In this document: in pieces, positions 44,005-53,852 of the stretch
Layout of the letters: each line of letters opens with the position of its first letter
Numbering within the stretch: the first letter of the stretch is position 1
Assembly (NCBI RefSeq): GCF_027789125.1
Contig: NZ_JAQFVF010000002.1
Span: 62,001-126,000 of the forward strand
Length of the DNA: 64,000 bases
DNA from: Paenibacillus aestuarii
GTDB taxonomy: Bacteria; Bacillota; Bacilli; Paenibacillales; NBRC-103111
Reading direction: 5' to 3'
Translations under genes and position numbers: made by a program
The notes under the pieces: model-generated
The model's input: only the letters and a program-made list of their open reading frames with translations
What the model was told of the DNA's origin: nothing
Databases searched by the model: none

Positions 44005-45384
44005 ATGTTCATTCAGGTTGTGGCGATTCTGCTTGCCTTAGGATTGCTGATGTTTTTTGCTTACAGGGGCTACCCGGTCATTGTATTTGCCCCGATTTTC
44101 ACCTTACTGGCTGTCCTGATTTCCGGTCTGGCGCTTATGCCAAGCTATACGGAAACGTACATGGTCAACGCGGCTAACTATATCAAAACATACTTTCCAA
44201 TCTTCCTCTTAGGGGCCATATTCGGAAAAGTCATGGAGCTGAATGGCGCCGCATCTTCCATCGCCCAGACTATCGTGAAGGGGCTCGGTTCCAAGCGCGC
44301 TATTTTATCCGTCATTCTCGCGTGCGGCGTGCTCACCTATGGCGGTGTCTCGCTTTTCGTCGTCGCTTTTGCCGTCTACCCGTTTGCCAGCGCCATCTTC
44401 CGTGAAGCGAACGTGCCGAAGCGGCTCATTCCCGGAACGATCGCCCTCGGCGCTTTCACGTTTACGATGGATGCGCTTCCAGGAACGCCGCAGGTGCAAA
44501 ACATTATCCCTACGCCGTACTTCGGAACAGATGCTTACGCTGCACCGGTGGTCGGGATCATCGGCGGCGTTCTCGTATTCGCCGCAGGCCTGATCTGGCT
44601 CGAACGCCGCCGGAAGCAGGCGGAGCTGGCGGGCGAAGGCTACGGCACGAATCACAAGAACGAGCCGGAATTGGCCGCGGATCAGCAATATCCGAACATC
44701 TGGCTGGCAATCGTGCCGCTGGTGCTCGTGCTCGTCTTCAACTACTTGCTGAGCCGAGGCTTCCTGACCGTCAACAATTGGTACAGTGAGGAGCTGCTCA
44801 AAACGTTTAACATTGCCAGCGTTAAAGCCGTCTCTTCCACCTGGGCGCTCATCGTCGCCCTGTGCATCGGGATCGTGGCGGCGATATGTATCAATGTGCG
44901 CCAAGTGAACAACAAGCTGGCAGCCGGTTTAACCGCTGCGGCCATGGGCGCGCTGCTGGCGATCTTTAACACCGCCTCCGAGGTTGGTTTCGGTAACGTT
45001 GTGAAAACGCTTCCGGGATTCAAAGTGATCCAAAACTGGATTTTAGGCTTAAGCTCGCACCCGTTAATTTCCGAAGCTTTCGCGGTGAACATTCTTGCAG
45101 GGGTGACAGGCTCGGCATCCGGGGGCTTATCGATCGCCCTTGAAGTGATGGGCAAACAATATATGACAGCCGCCCAGGCTGCGGGAATCTCTCCGGAACT
45201 GTTGCACCGGATCGCCTCCATGGCTTCCGGCGGGATGGATACGCTGCCGCACAACGGCGCGGTTATTACGCTGCTGGCAATTACGGGCCTGACGCACAGA
45301 CAATCGTATAAAGATATTTTTGCCATTACCGTCATCAAAACGTTGACCGTATTTTTGCTTGCGGTTGTTATATCTATCTTTTGA
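44005..45384 (+). CDS. GntP-family permease
   Basis: 459 residues with about 12 transmembrane segments, the GntP/CitMHS type. Members import gluconate, 3-hydroxybutyrate or related hydroxy acids with protons. Family-like segments are YIKTYFPIFLLGAIFGKVMELNGAAS, GGVSLFVVAFAVYPFA and GSASGGLSIALE. Since the next genes encode a 3-hydroxybutyrate dehydrogenase and acetoacetate-activating enzymes, 3-hydroxybutyrate is the best substrate guess. AGAGGAG precedes the ATG. Its 3' end nearly touches the next gene. Confidence 0.88.
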   Translation: MFIQVVAILLALGLLMFFAYRGYPVIVFAPIFTLLAVLISGLALMPSYTETYMVNAANYIKTYFPIFLLGAIFGKVMELNGAASSIAQTIVKGLGSKRAILSVILACGVLTYGGVSLFVVAFAVYPFASAIFREANVPKRLIPGTIALGAFTFTMDALPGTPQVQNIIPTPYFGTDAYAAPVVGIIGGVLVFAAGLIWLERRRKQAELAGEGYGTNHKNEPELAADQQYPNIWLAIVPLVLVLVFNYLLSRGFLTVNNWYSEELLKTFNIASVKAVSSTWALIVALCIGIVAAICINVRQVNNKLAAGLTAAAMGALLAIFNTASEVGFGNVVKTLPGFKVIQNWILGLSSHPLISEAFAVNILAGVTGSASGGLSIALEVMGKQYMTAAQAAGISPELLHRIASMASGGMDTLPHNGAVITLLAITGLTHRQSYKDIFAITVIKTLTVFLLAVVISIF

Positions 45385-45400
45385 GATGAGGAGTTGTCAA

Positions 45401-46186
45401 GTGACTATGTATCTGGATCAAAAAGTAGCCTTCGTCACAGGCGCAGCGAGCGGAATCGGGCTGGAAATAGCCCGGACTTTCGCCCGGGAAGGCGCTGCCG
45501 TCGTCATCTCGGATGTACGTGGCGAGCAAGCGGAACAAGCCGCTGCCACACTGAAGCAGGAGGGGCATGACGCTCTGGGGCTGCGCTGCGATGTCACACA
45601 GGAGAATGAAGTGGCTGAAGCGATTGCGACAGTAGAGCGGGCGTATGGGCGTTTGGATATTTTAGTGAACAATGCCGGTCTGCAGCATGTGGCGCCTATT
45701 GAAGATTTTCCGGTTGAGAAGTTTGAATTTATGCTCAAAGTGATGGTAACCGGTGCTTTTATCGGCATTAAGCATGCGTTTCCGATTATGAAGCGGCAAG
45801 GCTTCGGCCGCATTATTAATATGGCCTCGATCAACGGCGTGATTGGCTTCGCGGGCAAAGCCGCTTACAACAGCGCGAAGCACGGGCTGATCGGCTTGAC
45901 GAAGGTCGCCGCCCTGGAAGGCGCTGCCCACGGCATTACCGTGAACGCGCTGTGCCCGGGCTACGTGGATACGCCGCTTGTGCGCGGCCAGCTGGAAGAC
46001 TTGGCGCGCACAAGAAACGTGCCGCTGGAAAGCGTGCTGGAAGAAGTGATTTATCCGCTGGTGCCGCAGAAAAGGCTGCTGTCGGTGGAAGAGATTGCCG
46101 ACTTTGCCGTGCTGATCGCAAGTGATAAGCTGCGCGGCGTGACGGGCGCATCGTTATTGATCGATGGCGGCTATACCGCTCAATAA
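45401..46186 (+). CDS. 3-hydroxybutyrate dehydrogenase (SDR family)
   Basis: 261 residues. The NAD-binding motif TGAASGIG (13-20), NNAG at 90-93, and catalytic S143, Y156 and K160 are complete. The length and the HVAPIEDFPVEKFEFMLKVMVTGAF region resemble 3-hydroxybutyrate dehydrogenases, which oxidise D-3-hydroxybutyrate to acetoacetate. Genes for CoA transfer and thiolysis follow, which supports that role. GTG 45401 is chosen because GGAG lies 7 bases upstream; ATG 45407 is an alternative. Confidence 0.88.
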   Translation: MTMYLDQKVAFVTGAASGIGLEIARTFAREGAAVVISDVRGEQAEQAAATLKQEGHDALGLRCDVTQENEVAEAIATVERAYGRLDILVNNAGLQHVAPIEDFPVEKFEFMLKVMVTGAFIGIKHAFPIMKRQGFGRIINMASINGVIGFAGKAAYNSAKHGLIGLTKVAALEGAAHGITVNALCPGYVDTPLVRGQLEDLARTRNVPLESVLEEVIYPLVPQKRLLSVEEIADFAVLIASDKLRGVTGASLLIDGGYTAQ

Positions 46187-46267
46187 AACGTTTTCGCGAA
46201 CATATAAATAATAGAAAAAAGGTCTTGAGTGAGAAGTATTCTCAAGCAGGGGGAGGAGAGTGTCGGC

Positions 46268-46975
46268 ATGAACAAGCTAGTTTCATCTGTGGAGGAAGCC
46301 GTACTTGATATTCACGACGGAGCGACAATAATCGTAGGGGGCTTCGGGCTGTGCGGCATTCCGGAGCATTTGATCGCGGCGCTGAAAGCCCGGGGAAGCC
46401 AAGGGTTGACCGTCGTCAGCAACAATTGCGGGGTGGACGATTGGGGCCTCGGCTTGCTGCTGGCGAACCGGCAGATCAAGAAAATGATTTCATCTTATGT
46501 CGGGGAAAACAAAACATTCGAAAAGCAATTTTTAAGCGGCGAGCTGGAAGTCGAACTGGTACCGCAAGGAACGCTGGCCGAACGCATTCGTGCCGGCGGA
46601 GCGGGCATTCCCGGCTTTTACACGGCTACGGGCGTAGGCACGCTGGTCGCGGAAGGCAAGGAGCATCACACCTTCGACGGGCGTACGTATATTTTGGAGC
46701 GGGGTATTACCGGCGACTTCGCGCTGGTGAAAGCCTGGAAAGCCGATACCCTAGGCAACCTTGTGTTTCGTAAAACATCGCGCAACTTTAATCCGCTGGC
46801 GGCAACGGCTGGAACGATCACAATCGTGGAAGCGGAGGAAATCGTCCAGCCCGGCGAGTTGAATCCGGATGAAATTCATTTGCCAGGCATTTATGTGCAG
46901 CGTGTCGTGCATGGCGGCGTCTATACAAAGCGGATTGAACGGCGCACCGTGACATCCAGGGAGGGAACGAGATGA
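46268..46975 (+). CDS. scoA: 3-oxoacid CoA-transferase subunit A
   Basis: 235 residues, normal length for subunit A. With ScoB it transfers CoA from succinyl-CoA or another acyl-CoA to acetoacetate. The glycine-rich motif [16 protein letters not shown] is present. The ATG at 46268 follows GGGGGAGGAG, and the frame is open 39 bases more upstream without a better site. The stop overlaps scoB (ATGA), so the two subunits are translationally coupled. Confidence 0.95.
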   Translation: MNKLVSSVEEAVLDIHDGATIIVGGFGLCGIPEHLIAALKARGSQGLTVVSNNCGVDDWGLGLLLANRQIKKMISSYVGENKTFEKQFLSGELEVELVPQGTLAERIRAGGAGIPGFYTATGVGTLVAEGKEHHTFDGRTYILERGITGDFALVKAWKADTLGNLVFRKTSRNFNPLAATAGTITIVEAEEIVQPGELNPDEIHLPGIYVQRVVHGGVYTKRIERRTVTSREGTR

Positions 46976-47649
46976 GTGAGGAACGCGGCAAAATTGTAAC
47001 CCGCGCTGTGCAGGAAATAGCGGACGGCATGTATGTGAATTTGGGCATTGGCCTCCCTACTTTGGTGGCGAATGCGATTCCGCAGGACTTGACGGTAATG
47101 CTGCAGTCCGAGAACGGCCTGCTGGGCATTGGCCCTTATCCGCTGGAAGGGGAAGAGGATGCAGACCTGATCAATGCCGGCAAAGAGACGGTCACAGCCG
47201 TGGCTGGCGCGGCTTTCTTCGACAGCGCCGAATCGTTCGCGATGATTCGCGGCGGGCACATCGACCTGGCCATTCTCGGCGGCATGGAAGTGGCCGAGAA
47301 CGGCGATCTGGCCAATTGGATGATTCCCGACAAGATGGTCAAAGGCATGGGCGGCGCCATGGACCTGGTCAGCGGTGCGAAGCGCATTGTGGTTATTATG
47401 GAGCATGTGAACAAACAGGGCGAGTCCAAGGTGAAGAAGGCCTGCACCCTGCCGCTTACAGGCAATGCGGTCGTCAACCGGCTGATTACGGATTTGGCGG
47501 TATTCGACTTTACGGCCAGCGGGATGGAGCTTGTTGAACTTCAGCCCGGGGCGACGGTTGAGGAAGTTAGAGCGAAAACGGAGGCCGCATTTGTCTGGCG
47601 TTCGGATCAATTGGCTACGTCGGACCGGTCGGGAGGAGACTCGCTATGA
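46972..47649 (+). CDS. scoB: 3-oxoacid CoA-transferase subunit B
   Basis: 225 residues, full length. The catalytic glutamate that forms the CoA thioester lies in the conserved [12 protein letters not shown] (E47). It overlaps scoA by 4 bp and the thiolase gene by 4 bp, so the three form a tightly coupled unit. The cytosolic heteromer activates the acetoacetate made by the dehydrogenase. Confidence 0.95.
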   Translation: MSEERGKIVTRAVQEIADGMYVNLGIGLPTLVANAIPQDLTVMLQSENGLLGIGPYPLEGEEDADLINAGKETVTAVAGAAFFDSAESFAMIRGGHIDLAILGGMEVAENGDLANWMIPDKMVKGMGGAMDLVSGAKRIVVIMEHVNKQGESKVKKACTLPLTGNAVVNRLITDLAVFDFTASGMELVELQPGATVEEVRAKTEAAFVWRSDQLATSDRSGGDSL

Positions 47650-48845
47650 CGCAAATGACGCAAGAGGTCGTCATTGTCAGTGCCGTGCGCACGGCTATTG
47701 GCAGCTTTCAAGGCGCATTAGCGCAAGTACCAGCCCCTGAGCTGGGCAGCATCGTGATCAAAGAAGCTTTGCAGCGGGCGGGCGGACTGGATGACTCGCA
47801 AGTCAACGAAGTCATCATGGGCAATGTGCTGCAAGCAGGACTGGGCCAAAACCCGGCTAGACAGGCTTGGCTGAAGGCCGGTTTCTCGACAGCGGTTCCG
47901 GCGATGACGATCAATAAAGTGTGCGGCTCCGGGCTGAAAGCCGTTATGCTGGCTGCGCAAGCGATTCGGCTCGGCGATGCCGATATCGTGGTCGCCGGCG
48001 GCATGGAGAACATGAGCCAGGCGCCTTACCTGCTGCCCGGCGCGCGGAGCGGGCTGCGCATGGGCGACGCGTCGATGGTGGACTCCATGATCCGCGACGG
48101 CTTATGGTGCGCCATGTGCGACATTCACATGGGCGTCACAGCTGAGAACATTGCCGAGCGCTATGCGCTTACTCGGCAAGAGCAGGACGCTTTCGCGGCG
48201 TGGAGCCAGCAGAAAGCGGAGCAAGCGATCGCCTCGGGGCGCTTCGCGGAGGAGATCGTCCCGGTCCTGATCCCGCAGCGTAAAGGCGATCCGGTACGCG
48301 TCGCGGCGGATGAGTACCCGCGCTCGGGCACGACCGAGGAGGTGCTGGCGAAGCTGCGCCCCGCGTTCAAACAAGGCGGCACGGTGACCGCGGGCAACGC
48401 CTCCGGGATCAATGACGGCGCTGCGGCGCTTGTCGTCATGTCAGAGGCGAAGGCAAGCGAGCTCGGCTTGAAGCCGCTTGCCCGTATTAAGGGCTACGCG
48501 CATTCTGCGCTGGACCCGTCTGTCATGGGACTGGGGCCCGTCGAGGCGACGCGCAGCATTTTGCAGCGAACAGGTGTCCGGATCGAAGAGATCGACCTGT
48601 TTGAGCTGAACGAAGCGTTTGCGGCGCAATCGCTTGCGGTTGGTCGTGATCTTGGCATAGCGCCGGAGAAGATCAATGTGAGTGGCGGCGCCATCGCGCT
48701 CGGGCATCCGATCGGCGCCAGCGGCGCGCGCGTGCTCGTCACGCTGCTGCACGAGCTGCGAAAGCGCAATGGCCGGCTGGGCTTGGCCGCCTTATGCATC
48801 GGCGGCGGGCAAGGCGTCGCCATGCTGGTCGAAAGCACGATATGA
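47646..48845 (+). CDS. Acetyl-CoA C-acetyltransferase (thiolase)
   Basis: 399 residues. The acylated Cys is C93 in [11 protein letters not shown]; the other active-site signatures are [13 protein letters not shown] and [11 protein letters not shown]. In this operon it should run in the degradative direction, splitting acetoacetyl-CoA to two acetyl-CoA. It is the last gene of the GntP-dehydrogenase-scoA-scoB-thiolase set and ends before a strong terminator. A biosynthetic (PhaA-like) role is less likely because no phaB or phaC is present. Confidence 0.94.
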   Translation: MTQMTQEVVIVSAVRTAIGSFQGALAQVPAPELGSIVIKEALQRAGGLDDSQVNEVIMGNVLQAGLGQNPARQAWLKAGFSTAVPAMTINKVCGSGLKAVMLAAQAIRLGDADIVVAGGMENMSQAPYLLPGARSGLRMGDASMVDSMIRDGLWCAMCDIHMGVTAENIAERYALTRQEQDAFAAWSQQKAEQAIASGRFAEEIVPVLIPQRKGDPVRVAADEYPRSGTTEEVLAKLRPAFKQGGTVTAGNASGINDGAAALVVMSEAKASELGLKPLARIKGYAHSALDPSVMGLGPVEATRSILQRTGVRIEEIDLFELNEAFAAQSLAVGRDLGIAPEKINVSGGAIALGHPIGASGARVLVTLLHELRKRNGRLGLAALCIGGGQGVAMLVESTI

Positions 48846-48897
48846 AAGGCAGAGTCTCCTACGCTTTCAGATTGATAGCGTGAGACTCTGCCTTTTA
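48845..48897 (+). terminator. Terminator of the hydroxybutyrate operon
   Basis: AAAGGCAGAGTCTC at 48845-48858 pairs with GAGACTCTGCCTTTT at 48882-48896. Confidence 0.9.
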
Positions 48898-49191
48898 TTT
48901 TTGGCGGATTTGGTTGGGGTGTCAGTTATTACACCAAGCCCCATCGGGCTATCGATCTGTAAGCAGGTTATGGGCATGGATAAAGCTTTTGAAGGATATG
49001 GATAACATGCATGGAGGGAGCTCAGCTTTCTGTGCAATATATCCATATTTTTTAGTAAATCGCTTTATAGCCAAGAGAAGGGGGGGCATTGTATACTGAC
49101 AATGTACGCGCCTCGGCGCTGGTGGCAGCATTTTACAAACGAAAGCAAAACATATATGGTAAGCGTTTCCAATCCTTGGGGGTAAGAGAAG
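48898..49191 (+). other. Upstream region of the PAS kinase gene
   Basis: About 290 bp without a gene. It holds a palindrome CATTGT-N6-ACAATG at 49087-49104. I see no riboswitch or small gene. The sequence is AT-rich to about 49080, then carries a G-run. Confidence 0.5.
49157..49171 (+). promoter_or_regulatory. cre-like site before the PAS kinase gene
   Basis: TGGTAAGCGTTTCCA matches WTGNAANCGNWNNCW except for G at the second position. It lies about 20 bases before the start codon. Confidence 0.4.
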
Positions 49192-51042
49192 ATGACAGAG
49201 AAAGAGAATCCCGTAATCGAACCTCTCTTGACCCTTTTAGAGAATGCACCGATTGGTGCTATCATGATTGGGCAGGATGGTCGGATCTTTAGAGTCAATC
49301 AATATTTTAGTGATTTTACCGGGTATAGCAAAGATGAAATAAGGATGATGAACATTCGGGATATTCATCATCCGGATGATCGGGAGAAGAACTGGGCTCC
49401 GTTCGTCGATGTGGAATCGGCTCCGGAAACATACCGCATGGAAATACGCTACATACATAAACAAGGCCATGAGATCTGGGGGCTTATTCAAGGGACAAGC
49501 AAATACAGCACATTGCACGCCGAGGTTGCTTATCTCGGCTTTATCCATGATATTACGCCGCTGAAGAAACAAGAGGAAGAATTGCGGGCGACGAAAGAAA
49601 AATATGAGTCTTTGATTCACAATTCCTCCGATGTATTTGTGCTCTACGATTTGGAAGGGCATATCTTGGAAGTTAATGAAGCCTATACGCGCGTTACAGG
49701 CTGGGAGCCGGGAGATGTAATCGGGAAGAAGCTGCCCATTTCAACCGCGGACAAAATGGAAGAATCCATGAACATCATTCGCTACGTAGGCCAGGGCGGC
49801 ATGATTGAGAATTTGGAGCTTGTTCGCAAAGGCAAGAACGGCGTCAGAATTGAAGTGAGCACCTCAATCTCCCCGATTCACAATGCGCGTGGAGAAATAA
49901 TTATGATCGCTGCGATTGGCAGGGAAATTGGGCAGCAGAAGACCTTGTCGCGACGCGCGCAGCAGCAGGAGAAGATGCTTAAGCAGCTGGTGGATAATTG
50001 GCCAGATGCTTTTATGATCGTGCAGGACGGCAAATGGGTTTACAGCAATTCGGCAGGACTCGATTTATTGGGAGGCTCCAAGCCGGAACAAGTCATAGGT
50101 AGTTCTGTTCTGGACTACCATCCGCCGGAAGATCATGAGTTCATTCAATTAGAGATGGAGCAAACCCATCGGGGTTATGTTCACCGTAGTGTGCGGCAAA
50201 AGATTACCAATCTGGACGGCCGTGTGATCGATACTGAAGTGACGAGTATGCCGGCTTATTTCGAAGAGGAGTCACCGGCGATCCACGTCGTCCTTCGCGA
50301 TGTGACGGAACGGATCAAGACGGAAGAGTACATGCGCCTCTCGGATAAGCTCAATGCTGTCGGGCAATTAGCGGCCGGGATCGCGCACGAAATCCGCAAC
50401 CCGTTGACGGCGATTAAGGGCTTTATTCAATTGATCCAAAACAAGTATCCGGAATCGGGCAAATACTTTGATATTATTAAATCGGAAGTGGAGCGCATCG
50501 ACTTGATTACGGGCGAGCTGCTGCTGTTGGCTAAGCCTAATCTCAAAAGTGCCAAGCCTTTGGATTTGGGTGAGCTGCTGGAGCAGGTCCGGCTGCTGCT
50601 GGATACGCAGTGTCTGATGAACAATATCGAGCTGCTCTGCAATTACAAAGCGAAGCCGCAGCCTGTCATCGGGGATGCCAACCAGCTGAAGCAGGTGTTC
50701 GTCAACCTGCTCAAAAACGCCGTCGAAGCGATGCCGAAAGGCGGGCAGATCCAGCTCATCGTCGATGCGGATACCCGCGAGACGAGCATCACGATTCAGG
50801 ATCAGGGGCCTGGCATTCCGCTGGAGCTGATGAACAATATCGGCCGTCCCTTCTACACAACGAAGCAGAACGGCACGGGTCTAGGTCTCATGGTCAGCTA
50901 CAAGATTGTTCAGGACCATGGAGGCTCCATTCATGCTGAGAATATTCCGCAAGCAGGAGCTGCTTTTACCATTAAGCTGCCGATTGCCCAAGTGAAGGAC
51001 GTTTCCGAAGAGAAGGAGGCCGCCTCAAGTCGTCTGTCATGA
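49192..51042 (+). CDS. Soluble three-PAS sensor histidine kinase, sporulation type
   Basis: 616 residues and no membrane segment. Three PAS domains (about 10-130, 135-255 and 265-385) are followed by HisKA with the phospho-acceptor in GQLAAGIAHEIRNPLTAIKGF and HATPase (QLKQVFVNLLKNAVEAMPKGG, GTGLGLMVSYKI). This is the layout of KinA/KinE-like kinases that feed the Spo0 phosphorelay, and no response regulator is adjacent, as expected for such kinases. A cre-like site and a palindrome lie upstream. The stop codon is enclosed in a hairpin. Confidence 0.9.
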   Translation: MTEKENPVIEPLLTLLENAPIGAIMIGQDGRIFRVNQYFSDFTGYSKDEIRMMNIRDIHHPDDREKNWAPFVDVESAPETYRMEIRYIHKQGHEIWGLIQGTSKYSTLHAEVAYLGFIHDITPLKKQEEELRATKEKYESLIHNSSDVFVLYDLEGHILEVNEAYTRVTGWEPGDVIGKKLPISTADKMEESMNIIRYVGQGGMIENLELVRKGKNGVRIEVSTSISPIHNARGEIIMIAAIGREIGQQKTLSRRAQQQEKMLKQLVDNWPDAFMIVQDGKWVYSNSAGLDLLGGSKPEQVIGSSVLDYHPPEDHEFIQLEMEQTHRGYVHRSVRQKITNLDGRVIDTEVTSMPAYFEEESPAIHVVLRDVTERIKTEEYMRLSDKLNAVGQLAAGIAHEIRNPLTAIKGFIQLIQNKYPESGKYFDIIKSEVERIDLITGELLLLAKPNLKSAKPLDLGELLEQVRLLLDTQCLMNNIELLCNYKAKPQPVIGDANQLKQVFVNLLKNAVEAMPKGGQIQLIVDADTRETSITIQDQGPGIPLELMNNIGRPFYTTKQNGTGLGLMVSYKIVQDHGGSIHAENIPQAGAAFTIKLPIAQVKDVSEEKEAASSRLS

Positions 51043-51055
51043 CTTGGAGCGGCCT
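51017..51055 (+). terminator. Hairpin across the stop codon of the PAS kinase gene
   Basis: AGGCCGC and CAAGTC at 51017-51031 pair with GACTTG and GCGGCCT at 51041-51055. No T-run follows, so termination would be imperfect; it may act as a shared barrier between convergent genes. Confidence 0.4.
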
Positions 51056-51063
51056 ATTGGCGT

Positions 51064-53682
51064 CTACGTCTGTTCCTCATTCAGCTTAATAATGACGGAT
51101 TGCTGCGCTGATACGACGAGATCATCTGCCATAAACAGAGCACCGTCAGAAATTTGGAACGGCAGTACGCGATCCCCGAGCTTCACCTGTGTAACCTGTG
51201 CGAGCTGGGACGGAGCGAGCTTCAGCCGCTTCAAGCGCAGTTCTCCGCGTGAAACGTCCAGCCGTAGATGGTGCTGCGACATTTCAAAGCTGCCCCATGC
51301 CCGGTCCAAAGCCCAGAACGTGCGGAACGACTCAGACTCGGCTGGCGCGATGAGTGGCTGAAAGCCGATCATACCGTTCACTTGATCATACTCGAATCCG
51401 CTGAACGCATTCAGCAAGGCGTAGCTAGCCATTGAACGGGCATAATTGCTGCCGCACTCGATTTCGTTCCAAGGGTTGCGCTTCTCGCCGTCATAGCGGT
51501 CGCGAATCGCCTGGACGATCGTTAGCCCTTCCTCGATCAACCCTTCCTGAATCATGTGCACGGCAGCTTGGTACTCGAAGCCCGTCATCGTCTCCGAATT
51601 GTACGTGAGCGGGATGGAAGGCTTGTCGGTGCCCTCCGGCCACGTGCAGATGACAAGCCCGGCTTCGTCGTTCAGAGAGTAGATCCGCCAAGTGTTGGCT
51701 TCGTTGCGCATGCTGGCTTTAAAATTGTGCTTGTATAAAGCTTGCAGCGCCGAACGTGTCTGCACCTTATCAAAAATCTCCCCGAGCCCGCACAAGTTGG
51801 CATGCCATTGAGCGACAACTTGATCGATGGCGCAGCCCCCGGCGATCTGATATTTGATTTCGCCCAGCTCTGCATTCCAATAACTGCTCACAGCCTCTTC
51901 CCCGAAGCGCTCCAGCATAGACCGATCGGACAGATCCACATGTTGTTCATAATAGGAGCCGTTGAACAAGTGCTCATCCACCCATTTTTTTCCTTTAGTA
52001 AAAATGCACCTGTACGTCTCGGCGGTATCCGCCTCGCCCAAGTAAGCCGCCATCTCCGCACCGGCCTTCAGCGCAGCTAGGTAAAATCCGCTCAGCCACG
52101 AATTCGCCCCATATAGTTCCATGTCCAACGTATGATGCTGGCGGCCTTCCAACACGCCCTTCTGCGCAGGGTCCCACTGATCCTCATTGCTCGGCGCCCA
52201 GGCATATTCAATGGATTGCTTGATCGCCTCCCAGTTGGCGGCGAGCCAAGCGCTGTCACCGCTAATTTTCCAATCGCGGTAAGCTTTGATGACGCCGCCG
52301 AATTGGCCATCGGCACAGGCGTGAAAATCTTTGGCTTCCCGGCCGATCGGCAGCATCAGCCTGAAGGACATCCGCCCGTCCCCGCGGCGGTTATAGCGAA
52401 AGTCGAGGTCGCGCATGCTGCGCTCAAGGCTCGGGAACAGGAACGGCATGGCGTATGCGTAGTTCCATACGTGCGTGCAGGAGCCTTCGCAGCTGCCTTG
52501 ATCCTCGATACAGCCTTCGAAGCCGTAGAAGGAGCCGTCCGTGAGCCGCAGGCTGGTCGCTGACTTCAGCACGGACAAGTTGGCGGATACGGCTTCCTTC
52601 ACGACATCGGGCAGCGTGGAGGCGAACAGCGCCTCTTTGAAATCGGCCGTTTCGCTGTAGAGCCGTTCCCACTGCCGAAGGGCATAGGAGGCGCTGGCGA
52701 CGGAATCTTCAAAAACGGTCGCGTAGTAATTGGTCCATGTATTCGTCCCAGTTTTCTGGGGATTCCAGTAATTTTCCATATTCGGATAGTTCCAGCTAAT
52801 GACGAACTTCACTTTCCGGCTTTCCCCAGGAAGGAGCTCCATCCGGGCAGCCAGTGAGGCGGTATCCCGATGTCTAGCGCTTGGCGGGCGGTCCTCTGCA
52901 CCATACATGCGGTTGTTCAATTCGCCAGGTCTGGCAAAGTCGTGCCAAAACATTTCCAGCGCGTCGCACCATCCGCCCCTGTACCAATACGCTTGATGGC
53001 TGACTTCGGCCGCATCCGTCGCGATGCAAATATCGCCGAACTGCGGGTGGTCTGCGGCGAACTGGCGGCTGGCAAGCTTGAGAGTATGCAGAGGCTGTGC
53101 AGCTTCAGCGTTCGTTTCCTTATAGGTGTGGATCACTTTTTCAGAGGGAATAGGGTTCCCTGTGGATAAACACAACGTGTAAGTGATGGGCGCATCGCTC
53201 TCGTTCACAATTTCCCATTCGAAAAAAGCTGCTGGAATGCTGGAGTCTTTATCGTTCAACGGAATAAATGGATTGAAGGCCTGCAAAGCCACTTTCCCCG
53301 GAAAAGCGGGATCGGCAAATGTCATGCCAGCCAGCGGGAACTCCCCATAAAAAGCCGTATGCGCAAAATGCGGCATGCCAGCCATCGTCTCGCTCTGCGG
53401 TCCATAGCCATACCCGCTATGAAGGGGACCGCCCCGGACATGCTCGCCGTTGTAGGGGCCTTGCATATCCCCGTTCAGCACCCGGGCGTCCAGGAGCCGG
53501 CCGTCCTGCTCCGCTTTAATCGCAAAGTGGCTAAAACCGTTGTAACTCTTTTTATTAGGACGATTAAAAATTTCCCAATCAATCAATCTGCCATTGCCGG
53601 ACAAGCCGATACAGCCGCTGCCAATGCCACCGAGCGGGAACGAGATTTCTTTCGTTTTTGAGCCCGTATACACCTTTTTCAT
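51064..53682 (-). CDS. GH116-family glycoside hydrolase
   Basis: 872 residues. An N-terminal beta domain (GBA2_N type; FPLGGIGSGCIGLSGNG, WEIFNRPNKK) and a C-terminal alpha/alpha-barrel (DUF608 type) are both present. The barrel has the family segment EDQGSCEGSCTHVWNYAYA. Family members are beta-glucosidases, beta-xylosidases or glucosylceramidases, and bacterial ones without a signal peptide work inside the cell; no signal peptide is visible here. AAAGGAG precedes the ATG at 53682. It is divergent from an AraC-type regulator and has a cre-like site in the shared promoter region. Confidence 0.9.
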   Translation of the reverse strand: MKKVYTGSKTKEISFPLGGIGSGCIGLSGNGRLIDWEIFNRPNKKSYNGFSHFAIKAEQDGRLLDARVLNGDMQGPYNGEHVRGGPLHSGYGYGPQSETMAGMPHFAHTAFYGEFPLAGMTFADPAFPGKVALQAFNPFIPLNDKDSSIPAAFFEWEIVNESDAPITYTLCLSTGNPIPSEKVIHTYKETNAEAAQPLHTLKLASRQFAADHPQFGDICIATDAAEVSHQAYWYRGGWCDALEMFWHDFARPGELNNRMYGAEDRPPSARHRDTASLAARMELLPGESRKVKFVISWNYPNMENYWNPQKTGTNTWTNYYATVFEDSVASASYALRQWERLYSETADFKEALFASTLPDVVKEAVSANLSVLKSATSLRLTDGSFYGFEGCIEDQGSCEGSCTHVWNYAYAMPFLFPSLERSMRDLDFRYNRRGDGRMSFRLMLPIGREAKDFHACADGQFGGVIKAYRDWKISGDSAWLAANWEAIKQSIEYAWAPSNEDQWDPAQKGVLEGRQHHTLDMELYGANSWLSGFYLAALKAGAEMAAYLGEADTAETYRCIFTKGKKWVDEHLFNGSYYEQHVDLSDRSMLERFGEEAVSSYWNAELGEIKYQIAGGCAIDQVVAQWHANLCGLGEIFDKVQTRSALQALYKHNFKASMRNEANTWRIYSLNDEAGLVICTWPEGTDKPSIPLTYNSETMTGFEYQAAVHMIQEGLIEEGLTIVQAIRDRYDGEKRNPWNEIECGSNYARSMASYALLNAFSGFEYDQVNGMIGFQPLIAPAESESFRTFWALDRAWGSFEMSQHHLRLDVSRGELRLKRLKLAPSQLAQVTQVKLGDRVLPFQISDGALFMADDLVVSAQQSVIIKLNEEQT

Positions 53683-53750
53683 CGAAATTCTCCTTTCTGG
53701 GGGCCAAACCATAGGTATACTTCTTGCGCTGCCTTATGCCATAATCATAG

Positions 53751-53765
53751 TTGAAAGCGCTGTTA
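53751..53765. promoter_or_regulatory. cre-like site between the GH116 and AraC genes
   Basis: TTGAAAGCGCTGTTA matches WTGNAANCGNWNNCW except for T at position 14. It lies about 70 bp before the GH116 start and 90 bp before the AraC start. Confidence 0.45.
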
Positions 53766-53852
53766 CCGTCTTTGTACAAAGACCGCTTCTTTGGTGTGAA
53801 AAACGATTGTATTCTCCGGTTAGAAGCTGAGGCTGAGAAGGAGGAAGGACGA

